A stretch of 64,000 nucleotides of DNA from an uncultured Pelagibacteraceae bacterium (GTDB lineage Bacteria > Pseudomonadota > Alphaproteobacteria > Pelagibacterales > Pelagibacteraceae), in the NCBI GenBank assembly GCA_902558835.1, contig CACEFK010000003.1, positions 58,917-122,916 of the forward strand. Direction: 5' to 3'. Each line of letters begins with the position of its first letter. Within the stretch, counting starts at the first letter, position 1. Below the pieces are notes generated by a model. That model did no database searches. It was not told the DNA's origin and saw nothing but the letters and a program-made list of their open reading frames with translations. Shown one piece after another: positions 28,442-38,195 of the stretch. The position numbers were made by a program, and so were the translations under genes.

Positions 28442-28948
28442 ATGAAAAATGTACAAAAATCAAAAAGGGCAAACAAAAGTTTGCCCTTTTTTTTTAAGGA
28501 TGAATTTAAGGTTTCATTTGTAATTATTTTTGTATCAGTAGTTTTACTTATAACAACTTTTACATTCGATATAGTTCCTCCAATTTTAAATAGAGGAATT
28601 CAGCCAGCAACATTTCCAAAAGCATTATTAATTTTGATAATTGCTATGACATTAATTGTTTATTATTTAGCAACTAAAAATCCTTGGAAAATTGAAAAAA
28701 AATTACCTAGATCATTTTTTTTAACAGTGTTTAGTTTTGTTTTATTTGTAATAGTTTCCAAAACTTTAGATTTCTTTTTAGCTATATCGGCCTTATCAAT
28801 TTTTGTAGCTTACTATTGGGGTGAAAAAAGATTATTTTATTTATTATTGGTTGGAATTATTTTTCCAATCATTGTTTTCGTTTTTTTTGAGACAATTTTA
28901 GGTTTAAGATTTCCTCCAGGAATAATTACCAACATTTACTATAGCTAG
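28442..28948 (+). CDS. tctB: TctB small membrane subunit
   Basis: Four-TM-like hydrophobic protein between tctC and tctA; GIQPATFP motif. Confidence 0.8.
   Translation: MKNVQKSKRANKSLPFFFKDEFKVSFVIIFVSVVLLITTFTFDIVPPILNRGIQPATFPKALLILIIAMTLIVYYLATKNPWKIEKKLPRSFFLTVFSFVLFVIVSKTLDFFLAISALSIFVAYYWGEKRLFYLLLVGIIFPIIVFVFFETILGLRFPPGIITNIYYS
28462..28495 (+). terminator. Intrinsic terminator hairpin lying inside the 5' end of the tctB ORF
   Basis: AAAAAGGGCAAAC-AAAA-GTTTGCCCTTTTT, 13-bp perfect stem, T9 tract (28487..28495); tctB ATG at 28442. Confidence 0.85.
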
Positions 28949-30424
28949 ATGGACAATTTATTATTAATGCTGGCACCACTCTTTAGTTCTAAACTGTTAT
29001 TAGTTTTATTTTTTGGAACATTATTTGGTTTAATATTAGGAGTTTTACCTGGTTTAGGACCGACAACAGGTGGAGCATTGATCTTACCTTTTACAATGAC
29101 TCTAGATCCATTATCTGCAATTGTTTTATTAACTTCCATCTATTGTGCAGGAACTTATGGTGGCGCAATAACAGCTGTACTTATTAATACCCCTGGAACA
29201 CCAGCAGCAGCAGCAACTTGTTTAGATGGTTATCCTTTAGCTCAAAAAGGTGAAGCAGGAAGAGCTTTGGGTATGGCAACAGTATCAAGTACTGTTGGAG
29301 GTATTTTCAGTGTTGTTATATTAGTTTTTTTTGCTCCTATATTGGCACAACTTGCATATGAATTTGGTCAACCAGAATATTTTGCTTTAGCAATATTTGG
29401 TTTAACGATGCTTGCTTCTATAGGTGAGGGGAGTCCAATTAAAAACTTAATTGCTGGTGCATTTGGAATATTGATTTCTACTGTCGGTAAAGATTTTATG
29501 ACTTCAATTGATCGTTTTACATTTGGGATCAATGAATTGACTGAAGGAATAGGTTTTATACCGGTAGTAGTTGGGCTCTTCGCAATGAGTGAGATGCTGA
29601 CTCAATCAACATTAATAAATCAAGTTTTTAACAGGATTGCTTTAAAAGCAATTAAATTACCAAGTAAAGATGATTATAAAAAAACATGGAAAACAATATT
29701 GCGATCAAGTGGGATTGGATCATTTATTGGAGTACTACCTGCAGAAGGTGGAACAGTTGCTTCTTTAATTGGTTATTCTGAGGCGAAGAGATTCTCAAAA
29801 AATCCAGAAGAATTTGGAAAAGGATCAATAGAAGGAATTGCAGGAGCAGAAGCGGCAAATAATGCAGCAACAGGTGGCGCTATGGTTCCAACTTTAGCAC
29901 TTGGTATTCCTGGTAGCGCAACAACAGCCGTTATACTTACGGGATTAATTATTCATGGTGTTAGACCTGGGCCAGATTTGTTTAGAGAGCAACCAGATTT
30001 CTTATATGGAATATTTGGCGCCATGCTAATAGCTAATATCCTCTTTTTTATTTTTGGATTTTTTGGAGCAAAAATATTTGCAAGAATAACTTTAGTACCT
30101 AATAAAATCTTATGGCCAATGATATTCGCAGTTTCAGTATGTGGAACTTATTCTTTAAATCAATCCATAATAGATGTTTGGATAATGTTATTTTTTGGAG
30201 TGCTAGGTTTTTTCATGAGAAGATATGGTTTTTCAGTTGTTCCAGTTATTATTGGATTAATTTTGGGTGAGTTAGTTGAAGGAACTTTAAGACAATCTCT
30301 GGTTATATTTGATGGTAATTGGTTGATGTTTTTTACAAGACCAATTGCTTTAACATTCTTTATTTTGTCTTTAATTGCTTTGGCTTTTCCTTTAATAAGA
30401 TCAAGAAAATTTAGAAAGAAATAA
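28949..30424 (+). CDS. tctA: TctA large membrane subunit
   Basis: GLILGVLPGLGPTTGGALILPFT, AITAVLINTPGTPAAAATCLDGYPLA, GIPGSATTAVILTGLIIHGVRPGP. Confidence 0.95.
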   Translation: MDNLLLMLAPLFSSKLLLVLFFGTLFGLILGVLPGLGPTTGGALILPFTMTLDPLSAIVLLTSIYCAGTYGGAITAVLINTPGTPAAAATCLDGYPLAQKGEAGRALGMATVSSTVGGIFSVVILVFFAPILAQLAYEFGQPEYFALAIFGLTMLASIGEGSPIKNLIAGAFGILISTVGKDFMTSIDRFTFGINELTEGIGFIPVVVGLFAMSEMLTQSTLINQVFNRIALKAIKLPSKDDYKKTWKTILRSSGIGSFIGVLPAEGGTVASLIGYSEAKRFSKNPEEFGKGSIEGIAGAEAANNAATGGAMVPTLALGIPGSATTAVILTGLIIHGVRPGPDLFREQPDFLYGIFGAMLIANILFFIFGFFGAKIFARITLVPNKILWPMIFAVSVCGTYSLNQSIIDVWIMLFFGVLGFFMRRYGFSVVPVIIGLILGELVEGTLRQSLVIFDGNWLMFFTRPIALTFFILSLIALAFPLIRSRKFRKK

Positions 30425-31173
30425 TGATTAAGTATGATCTAAATAAAAGAGTGGCAGTTGTTACAGGTGGAGCTCAAGGATTTGGCTTAGCAATAACTGA
30501 AAGATTTATCGAAGCAGGTGCAAAAGTTGTGATTTGGGACATTGATGAAAATGCAGCTAAAGAGGCGATTGATAAAGTAAAATCAGAACACCTTAGTTAT
30601 CAAATCGTAGACGTAACTAATTTTGAAATAGTAAATAAAAATTTAGAAGAAGTAGAAAAAAAATATGGAAAAATAGATATTTTTGTTAATAACGCAGGCA
30701 TTGCTGGCATGAACACTACAGTCGCCGAATATCCTTTAGAGGAATGGAAAAAAGTAATGAATTTAAATTTAAACTCTGTCTTCTATTGTTGTAAAGCAGT
30801 TGTTCCATTTATGTTAAAAAATGATTATGGAAGAATAGTTAATATTGCATCAATTGCTGGAAAAGAAGGTAATCCAAATGCAAGTGCATACAGCACATCT
30901 AAGGCAGGAGTTATTGGTTTAACAAAATCTCTAGGCAAAGAGCTTGCGCAAAAAAATATAGCTGTAAATTGCGTAACACCAGCAGCAGCTAAAACTAGAA
31001 TTTTTGATCAAATGACAGAGGAACATATTAATTATATGCTATCAAAAATTCCTAGAAATAAATTTGCAAAAGTTGAGGAATTAGCATCATTAGTAACCTG
31101 GTTAGCTAGTGAAGAAAACTCTTTTTCAACTGCGGCAGTATTTGATTTAAGCGGTGGAAGAGCTACGTATTAA
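30424..31173 (+). CDS. Short-chain dehydrogenase/reductase
   Basis: VVTGGAQGFG, NNAGIAG, S...YSTSKAG motifs. Confidence 0.9.
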   Translation: MIKYDLNKRVAVVTGGAQGFGLAITERFIEAGAKVVIWDIDENAAKEAIDKVKSEHLSYQIVDVTNFEIVNKNLEEVEKKYGKIDIFVNNAGIAGMNTTVAEYPLEEWKKVMNLNLNSVFYCCKAVVPFMLKNDYGRIVNIASIAGKEGNPNASAYSTSKAGVIGLTKSLGKELAQKNIAVNCVTPAAAKTRIFDQMTEEHINYMLSKIPRNKFAKVEELASLVTWLASEENSFSTAAVFDLSGGRATY

Positions 31174-31175
31174 TT

Positions 31176-32078
31176 ATGCAAGTGGGTTTTGATGTAGGCG
31201 CAACAAAAATAGAAAGTGTTGTACTTGAAAAAGATGGTCAAGAAAAACACAGATCAAGAATACAATGCCCTAAAGATTATACTCAAATTATTACTGCAAT
31301 TAGAGATATACACAATAAACTTGAGAAAGAATTCAAACAAGAGCTACCAATTGGAGTTTGTCATCCAGGGGTTCATTCTCCTCAAACAGGATTAGTAAAA
31401 AATGCTCCTAATATTAATTGGTTAGAAAAAAAACCTTTTCAAAATGATTTACGTAAAGCACTTGGAAAAGAAGTGTTTTGTGAAAATGATGCTAATTGTT
31501 TTGCTTTATCTGAAGCTATAGATGGATCAGGTAAACATTACAAAATTGTTTATGGTATCATTTTAGGGTCTGGAGTTGGAGGTGGGTTAGTTATCGATAA
31601 AAAAATAGTAAGCGGACCTAATGGTGTTGCAGGTGAATGGGGTCATAATCAAATCCCTTATTTTGCAGCAAAAAAAGAAAATTTCGACTCAAGTAATGCC
31701 AGAGAAGCAGAGATTGAGAGTTTTTTGTCTGGCTTAGGATTAGCAAAAAGATTTAATAAACTTTACGGAAAAAATTTAAAAACAAATGAAATTTTTGAAT
31801 TAAATCGAAAACACGATTTAGACGCTGAAAGATTTATAGATGATTTTAAAGTAAATTTAGCAATGTCTCTCTCAAGCATCATAAATATTTTAGATCCTGA
31901 TGCTTTTGTTTTTGGAGGTGGAGTTTCAAACGAAATTGATTTTTTACATGAAATAGACTCATTGGTTAGAAAATTTGTTATTGGTAGAGAATATGAAGGT
32001 GTTTTTTTAAAACCTAGATACGGAGATGCTAGTGGTGTAAGAGGTGCTGCAAGACTCGGTAGAAGCGCGACATATTAA
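31176..32078 (+). CDS. ROK family sugar kinase
   Basis: FDVGATKIE, CENDANCFALSEA, GSGVGGGLVIDKKIVSG, AGEWGH; no N-terminal HTH. Confidence 0.88.
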   Translation: MQVGFDVGATKIESVVLEKDGQEKHRSRIQCPKDYTQIITAIRDIHNKLEKEFKQELPIGVCHPGVHSPQTGLVKNAPNINWLEKKPFQNDLRKALGKEVFCENDANCFALSEAIDGSGKHYKIVYGIILGSGVGGGLVIDKKIVSGPNGVAGEWGHNQIPYFAAKKENFDSSNAREAEIESFLSGLGLAKRFNKLYGKNLKTNEIFELNRKHDLDAERFIDDFKVNLAMSLSSIINILDPDAFVFGGGVSNEIDFLHEIDSLVRKFVIGREYEGVFLKPRYGDASGVRGAARLGRSATY

Positions 32079-32261
32079 TATTTCAACTTTTAGTTGAAAT
32101 TTGAAAATCTAAAATATTTCGAAGTTAAGAAAAAATTAATTAATTTTTTAAAAAAACAATTACAACTCAAAATTGTAATTTATTTTTTAATTATCAATTA
32201 ACCCTTAATCTACTTATAGTTTCAAATATAAAAATCGTTAATTAACAAAGAGGAAGAGAAG

Positions 32262-33518
32262 ATGAAAAAACTAATAATCGCTTTAATTACATTAGCGTTC
32301 ACATCTACTTCATCAATTGCAGGACCTAAGATTGAGGTATTGCACTGGTGGACGTCTGGTGGTGAGGCTGCTGCACTTAAAGTTTTAAAAGATGATTTCG
32401 CTGCAAACGGCGGTGAATGGATGGACATGCCTGTAACAGGTGGTGGTGGAGACGCTGCTAACGTTGCACTAAAAGCAAGAATCGTTGCTGGAGATCCTCC
32501 ATCAGCATCACAAATTAAAGGACCTACAATTCAAGAGTATGACCAAGAAGGTGTTGTAGCTCCATATAACATAGATGAAGTTGCTAAAGCAGAAGGTTGG
32601 GACAATTTATTAGATCCAATGATTGCAGCTATTCACAAGTGTGAAAATAACAGCGGACCTTATTGTGCTGCTCCAGTAAACATTCACAGAATTGACTGGA
32701 TGTGGGCAAACAAAGCTGTATTTGATGCAAACGGTATTTCAGTTCCAACTACTTGGGATGAGTTAAATGCTGCTGCTGAAAAATTACAAGCTGCTGGTAT
32801 TATTCCATTTGCACACGGTGGACAAGCTTGGCAAGATGCTACAGTATTTGAAGCAGTTGCTATGGGTCTTGGTGGAAATAACTACTACAAAAATTGTTAT
32901 GTAGATCTTAAAGAAAGTTGTTTAAGAAGCGAAACAACAGTTAAAGTATTTGACCAAATGAGAAAGCTTAAAGGCTTTACAGATGAAGGTAGCCCAGGAA
33001 GAGACTGGAACGTTGCTACTGGTATGGTTATTGAAGGAAAAGCTGGTTTCCAAATTATGGGTGACTGGGCAAAAGGTGAATTTACAGCTGCTGGAAAAGT
33101 TCCAGGTGTAGATTACTACTGTGCTGCTACTCCTTCAAACAATGGATACTTATATAACGTAGATAGTTTTATCTTTTACAAATCTAGCGATCCAGATAAA
33201 CAAGCTGGTCAAAAGTTACTAGCTAAGCTTATGATGGGTAAAAACTTCCAAAAAGTTTTCAACCTATACAAAGGTTCTATCCCGGCTCGTTTAGACGTAT
33301 CAATGGATGAATTTGATAAATGTGCAAAAACATCTAACGCAGATATTAAAACTGCTGGTGCAAAAGGTGGATTAGTTCCAAGTTTTGCTCATGGTATGGC
33401 TCAAGGTAATACTATGAAAGCTGCCCTACAAGATATCATCACAGAGCACTTTAACTCTGACATGTCATCTGTAGATGCTGCTAACGCTTTAGCTGACTCA
33501 GTTTTAGCTAATATGTAG
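32262..33518 (+). CDS. Sugar ABC transporter substrate-binding protein (CUT1 type)
   Basis: Signal peptide; KIEVLHWWTSGGEAAALKVLKDDF; followed by two permeases and an ATPase. Confidence 0.9.
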   Translation: MKKLIIALITLAFTSTSSIAGPKIEVLHWWTSGGEAAALKVLKDDFAANGGEWMDMPVTGGGGDAANVALKARIVAGDPPSASQIKGPTIQEYDQEGVVAPYNIDEVAKAEGWDNLLDPMIAAIHKCENNSGPYCAAPVNIHRIDWMWANKAVFDANGISVPTTWDELNAAAEKLQAAGIIPFAHGGQAWQDATVFEAVAMGLGGNNYYKNCYVDLKESCLRSETTVKVFDQMRKLKGFTDEGSPGRDWNVATGMVIEGKAGFQIMGDWAKGEFTAAGKVPGVDYYCAATPSNNGYLYNVDSFIFYKSSDPDKQAGQKLLAKLMMGKNFQKVFNLYKGSIPARLDVSMDEFDKCAKTSNADIKTAGAKGGLVPSFAHGMAQGNTMKAALQDIITEHFNSDMSSVDAANALADSVLANM

Positions 33519-33530
33519 TTCATAAAAATT

Positions 33531-33562
33531 AAAAGGCCACTTTTGATTAAGTGGCCTTTTTT
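33531..33562 (+). terminator. Hairpin with T-tract between the sugar binding-protein and permease genes
   Basis: AAAAGGCCACTT-TTGATT-AAGTGGCCTTTTTT, 12-bp perfect stem. Confidence 0.85.
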
Positions 33563-33587
33563 AAATCTTAAATTAAAAATTTTTATA

Positions 33588-34463
33588 ATGTTCAAGTGGT
33601 TAGAAAAAAATTTACCTAAAATTGTAATGGCTCCTGCTGTTGGATTAATAGGTTGGTTTGTATATGGTTTTGTGCTTTGGACTTTATATATATCTTTTAC
33701 TAATTCTAAAATTTTACCCAAATATGAATTGTGGGGTTTTGGTCAGTATGAAAAGTTATGGGCATCCCGAAAATGGCTTATATCAGTAGATAATTTGCTT
33801 GTTTTTACTGCTTTATTTTTAATTTTTTGCATTGTGATTGGGATAATTTTAGCAATCTTTCTAGATCAAAAAATAAGAGCAGAAGGTGTTTTAAGAACAA
33901 TTTATTTATACCCAATGGCTTTATCATTTATCGTAACAGGTACTGCTTGGAAATGGATTTTAAACCCAACTCTTGGTATTCAAAAAATGTTTATTGATTG
34001 GGGTTTTGAGAACTTTACTTTTGATTGGCTGGTTAATAGGGAAATGGCAATTTACACCATAGTGATAGCAGGTGTTTGGCAATCGGCAGGATTTGTCATG
34101 GCTTTATTTTTAGCAGGATTAAGATCAGTTGAGGATGAAATCGTCAAAGCTGCAAAAATTGATGGTGCTGGTTTGTTTACAGTTTACTGGAGAATATTGC
34201 TACCAATGATGAGACCAGTATTTTTCACAAGTTTTGTAATTTTAATTCATATCTCAATTAAAAGTTATGATTTGATTGTTGCTTTAACCCAAGGTGGCCC
34301 AGGTATCTCTACCACGATGCCTGCTTTATTTATGACACAAGCAGCATTTCACAAAAGTCAAGTTGGATTATCTGCAGCAAGTGCGATGATGATGTTTATG
34401 GCTGTAGCTGCAGTCATCATTCCGTATTTATATTCAGAACTAAGGAGAGAAAATGCAAGATAA
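33588..34463 (+). CDS. Sugar ABC transporter permease (MalF type)
   Basis: EAA-like loop EIVKAAKIDGAGLFTVYWRILLPMM. Start moved to ATG 33588 (MFKWLEKNLPK). Confidence 0.9.
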   Translation: MFKWLEKNLPKIVMAPAVGLIGWFVYGFVLWTLYISFTNSKILPKYELWGFGQYEKLWASRKWLISVDNLLVFTALFLIFCIVIGIILAIFLDQKIRAEGVLRTIYLYPMALSFIVTGTAWKWILNPTLGIQKMFIDWGFENFTFDWLVNREMAIYTIVIAGVWQSAGFVMALFLAGLRSVEDEIVKAAKIDGAGLFTVYWRILLPMMRPVFFTSFVILIHISIKSYDLIVALTQGGPGISTTMPALFMTQAAFHKSQVGLSAASAMMMFMAVAAVIIPYLYSELRRENAR

Positions 34464-35358
34464 TTTAAAATCATCTTCTTATCAGCAGCTTGAGCAAAAA
34501 TCGAAATATACAAATATGTTTTTAAGATGGTTTTTGTATTTTGTTTTAATTCTATTTGCTTCTTATTTTATTTTTCCTTTGTATGTAATGGTTGTTACCT
34601 CATTAAAAACAATGGAAGAAATTCGTCAAGGAACACTTTTATCTTGGCCGAGTGGATTAAATTTTGACTCTTGGGCAGTTGCTTGGGGAGGAAGAGGGTA
34701 TGGAGCTGGTGATACTTTTTTAAGACCATATTTTTGGAATTCAATTAAGATGGTTGTACCTGCAGTATTTTTTTCTACCTTAATAGGAGCAATGACAGGA
34801 TATGTTTTAACTAAGTGGAGATTTAAAGGAGATAGTTGGGTTTTTTTATTTTTATTGTTTGGATGTTTTATACCTTTTCAAGCAATATTACTTCCAATGG
34901 CTAGGACTTTAGGAGCATTAGGAATATCTAATTCTATTGTTGGATTAGTTTTGGTTCATACCGTTTATGGAATTCCATTTACCACTTTGTTTTTTAGAAA
35001 TTACTACGTATCAGTCCCTACAGAATTGGTAAAAGCTGCAAGGATTGATGGAGCAGGTTTCTTTAAAATATTTTTCAAAATTTTACTTCCAATATCAGCA
35101 CCAATAATTGTTGTAACAGTTATTTGGCAGTTTACTCAAATTTGGAATGACTTTTTGTTTGGATCAACTTTTTCATTTGGTGAGGCAGCACCAATTCAAG
35201 TTGCTTTGAATAACATGGTTTTATCTAGTACAAGTGTTAAAGAATACAATGTTGATATGGCGTCAGCAATCATAGCAGGAGTACCAACACTTATTGTGTA
35301 TGTTTTAGCAGGTAAATATTTTATTAGAGGATTAACTTCAGGAGCAGTGAAAGGATAA
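34453..35358 (+). CDS. Sugar ABC transporter permease (MalG type)
   Basis: ELVKAARIDGAGFFKIFFKILLPISAPI EAA loop. Confidence 0.9.
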   Translation: MQDNLKSSSYQQLEQKSKYTNMFLRWFLYFVLILFASYFIFPLYVMVVTSLKTMEEIRQGTLLSWPSGLNFDSWAVAWGGRGYGAGDTFLRPYFWNSIKMVVPAVFFSTLIGAMTGYVLTKWRFKGDSWVFLFLLFGCFIPFQAILLPMARTLGALGISNSIVGLVLVHTVYGIPFTTLFFRNYYVSVPTELVKAARIDGAGFFKIFFKILLPISAPIIVVTVIWQFTQIWNDFLFGSTFSFGEAAPIQVALNNMVLSSTSVKEYNVDMASAIIAGVPTLIVYVLAGKYFIRGLTSGAVKG

Positions 35359-35360
35359 CA

Positions 35361-36455
35361 ATGAAAACATTAAAAATTGAAGATCTATCAAAAAATTTTG
35401 GGTCTACAGAAGTATTAAGAAAAATTAATTTAGAGATAGATGAGGGAAATTTTTTAGTTTTATTAGGTCCTTCAGGATGTGGTAAATCTACATTACTAAA
35501 CATTATTGCAGGGTTAGAGACAATCAATGAAGGTAACGTTTTTATTGATGATTATAATGTCAGTAAAGTAGAGCCAAAAGACAGAAATATTGCAATGGTC
35601 TTCCAATCATACGCTTTATATCCTTCAATGAATGTAAGAGAGAATATGATTTTTGGTCTGAAACAAGCAAAGACTTCAAAAGAAAAAATTGAACAACAGC
35701 TAGAGAAGGTATCTAAATTTTTACAAGTTGATCAATTGTTAGAGAGAAAACCATCTCAATTGTCTGGAGGACAAAGACAAAGAGTTGCTATTGGAAGAGC
35801 ATTAGTAAGAGAACCTAGAATATTTTTATTTGATGAACCTTTGTCTAACTTAGATGCAAAATTAAGAGTTGAAATGAGAAGAGAAATTAAAAAACTTCAC
35901 CAACAATTAAAAACAACAGTTGTATACGTAACTCACGATCAAACTGAAGCAATGAGTTTAGGAACAAGAATTGCAATTATGAATCATGGCGTTATTCAAC
36001 AAAATGATACACCTGAAAACATTTACAACAAACCAAGCAATACTTTTGTAGCTGACTTTATTGGATCACCATCTATGAATTTAATTAAAGGAAGTTTAAA
36101 AGAAAGCTCGGGTGAAATATCTTTTACAGCAAGCGGATCTAATTTTGAAATTCCAGTAAAAGGATATGGATTTAAAGATAAATCTAATTTAAATAATAAA
36201 GAAGTTTTCTTTGGTATAAGACCAGAGCATATTTATTTTAAAAAATCTAATGAAAGTGATTTTGAAGTTACTTTAAGAGCGGATTTAAGCGAGTATATCG
36301 GTCATGAACAGATAATGACCTTTGATTATGCTAATCAAGAAATCTTAGCCAAATTTCCTTCAACAATTAAAATTGAATTAGCAAAAGAAACAAAATTATA
36401 TTTTGATTTAACTCAAACATCATTATTTGATGCTCAAACTGAGGAGAGAATATAA
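35361..36455 (+). CDS. Sugar ABC transporter ATPase (MsmK/UgpC type)
   Basis: GPSGCGKST, LSGGQRQRVAIGRALVREPRIFLFDEPLSNLDAKLR, C-terminal TOBE-like region. Confidence 0.93.
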   Translation: MKTLKIEDLSKNFGSTEVLRKINLEIDEGNFLVLLGPSGCGKSTLLNIIAGLETINEGNVFIDDYNVSKVEPKDRNIAMVFQSYALYPSMNVRENMIFGLKQAKTSKEKIEQQLEKVSKFLQVDQLLERKPSQLSGGQRQRVAIGRALVREPRIFLFDEPLSNLDAKLRVEMRREIKKLHQQLKTTVVYVTHDQTEAMSLGTRIAIMNHGVIQQNDTPENIYNKPSNTFVADFIGSPSMNLIKGSLKESSGEISFTASGSNFEIPVKGYGFKDKSNLNNKEVFFGIRPEHIYFKKSNESDFEVTLRADLSEYIGHEQIMTFDYANQEILAKFPSTIKIELAKETKLYFDLTQTSLFDAQTEERI

Positions 36456-36456
36456 G

Positions 36457-37218
36457 ATGAAGGTTAAATATTCTGATTTAAAAAATAAAAGAGTATTTAT
36501 AACTGGTGGTGGTTCAGGCATAGGTGGTTCGATAGTTGAACATTTTTGTGAACAAGGGAGTGAAGTTTATTTTGTAGACATTGATCTAAAAGAAACAAAA
36601 AAGCTTTTAAACAAAATCAAAAAAAATAAATTTAGAATACCAACATTCATTGAATGTAATTTGTTAGATATCAATAAATTAGAAAAAACAATTAAAAATA
36701 TTATTGCAAAAAAAGGTCCAATTCATGCTTTAGTAAATAATGCAGCCAATGATGATAGACATACAACAGATCAAGTAGATGAAAAATATTGGGAAAATAG
36801 AATGGCAATAAACTTAAAGCACTATTTTTTTGCAGCTAAAGCAGTAGTTAAATCTATGAAAAAAATAAAATCTGGATCGATTGTAAATTTAAGTTCAGTT
36901 TCGTGGATGCTAGGTGAAGGTGATAAAGTTGTTTATGAAACTGCAAAATCTGCAGTAGTAGGTTTAACTAGATCTTTTGCACAAGAGTATGGAAAATATA
37001 ATATCAGAACAAATTCAGTAGTTCCTGGATCTATAGCTACTGAAAGACAAATAAAACATTGGTTAACACCAAAGTACAAAAAGCTTATTTTAGATAGCCA
37101 GGCTTTAAAAAGACAATTAAAACCTAATGATGTTGCACAAATGGTAATGTTTTTAGCATCAGATCAATCATCTGGATGTACAAAACAAAGCTTTATTGTT
37201 GATGGTGGTATAACTTGA
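36457..37218 (+). CDS. Short-chain dehydrogenase/reductase
   Basis: FITGGGSGIGG, NNAAND, YETAKSAVVGLTR. Start moved to ATG 36457 (MKVKYSDL). Confidence 0.88.
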   Translation: MKVKYSDLKNKRVFITGGGSGIGGSIVEHFCEQGSEVYFVDIDLKETKKLLNKIKKNKFRIPTFIECNLLDINKLEKTIKNIIAKKGPIHALVNNAANDDRHTTDQVDEKYWENRMAINLKHYFFAAKAVVKSMKKIKSGSIVNLSSVSWMLGEGDKVVYETAKSAVVGLTRSFAQEYGKYNIRTNSVVPGSIATERQIKHWLTPKYKKLILDSQALKRQLKPNDVAQMVMFLASDQSSGCTKQSFIVDGGIT

Positions 37219-37223
37219 TCTAG

Positions 37224-38192
37224 GTGAAAGTTGAAAGTTCTATAATTCAAAATAAATTTCTAAGAGTTCAAACTCTTAATTACGGCGCCAGTCTTTTTGA
37301 AGTTTATCACAAGAAAAAGAAAATAAATTTAATTTTAAACTTAGGATCAAAACAAAACTATCGGTATAAACATCCAAGTGTTGGATCTACTTGTGGAAGA
37401 TATGCGGGTAGAATTTCCAATGCAAAATTTAAGATAGGTAATAAAAAATTTAATTTAAATGCAAATGAGGGAAAAAATATACTGCATGGTGGTAAATTTG
37501 GTTTCTCATTTCTCCCATGGAAAAAATTAAATCAAACAAAAGATAAAATAGTATATCAACTTCATTCAGCAAATGAAGATCAAGGCTTTCCGGGAGATCT
37601 TGTTGTCAATTGTGCTTATCAATTAATAAATAAACATCTATTTATAAAATATGAATATAAATCCAATAAAAGCACTCATGTTAATTTAACTAATCATAGT
37701 TATTGGAACTTAGAAAAAAATAAAAAAAATATGATTTATAGTCATGAGTTAAAATTAAACTCATATAAATATCTTCAAATAAATAAAAATTTAATTCCAA
37801 CTGGTAGATTTAAAAATGTAAAAAAATCTATTTATAATTTTTCGAATTTTGAAAACATTAGAAAAAAATTAGATTATTTTAAAAATAAAAAGCTTAATAT
37901 TAAATTTAAAGGTTTTGATAACACTTTTGTTGTAAAGAAAAATATTAGAAATTATGTTGGAACTATAAAAAATAATAATACTAATATTCAAGTTGATTTT
38001 TTTTCAAATTTACCCGGTGTTCAACTTTATTCAGCACAAAATCTAAATTACAAAAAAAAATTATTTCCCTATCATGGTATTTGTTTAGAAACACAATATT
38101 TTCCTGATGCTCCTAACAAAAAAAATTTTCCTAGTACTTTAATTAAACCTAATAAAAGGTATACATGCTTTACAAAAATTAAAATTAATTAA
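37224..38192 (+). CDS. Aldose 1-epimerase (galactose mutarotase family)
   Basis: TCGRYAGRISNAKF, ANEGKNILHGG, NLTNHSYWNL, GICLETQYFPDAPN. Confidence 0.9.
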   Translation: MKVESSIIQNKFLRVQTLNYGASLFEVYHKKKKINLILNLGSKQNYRYKHPSVGSTCGRYAGRISNAKFKIGNKKFNLNANEGKNILHGGKFGFSFLPWKKLNQTKDKIVYQLHSANEDQGFPGDLVVNCAYQLINKHLFIKYEYKSNKSTHVNLTNHSYWNLEKNKKNMIYSHELKLNSYKYLQINKNLIPTGRFKNVKKSIYNFSNFENIRKKLDYFKNKKLNIKFKGFDNTFVVKKNIRNYVGTIKNNNTNIQVDFFSNLPGVQLYSAQNLNYKKKLFPYHGICLETQYFPDAPNKKNFPSTLIKPNKRYTCFTKIKIN

Positions 38193-38195
38193 TTT

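Noticed and set aside
33543-33587. N-terminal extension of the sugar permease (MIKWPFLNLKLKIFI)
   Set aside because: It is encoded by the terminator hairpin from a TTG; the ATG at 33588 gives the expected permease N-terminus.
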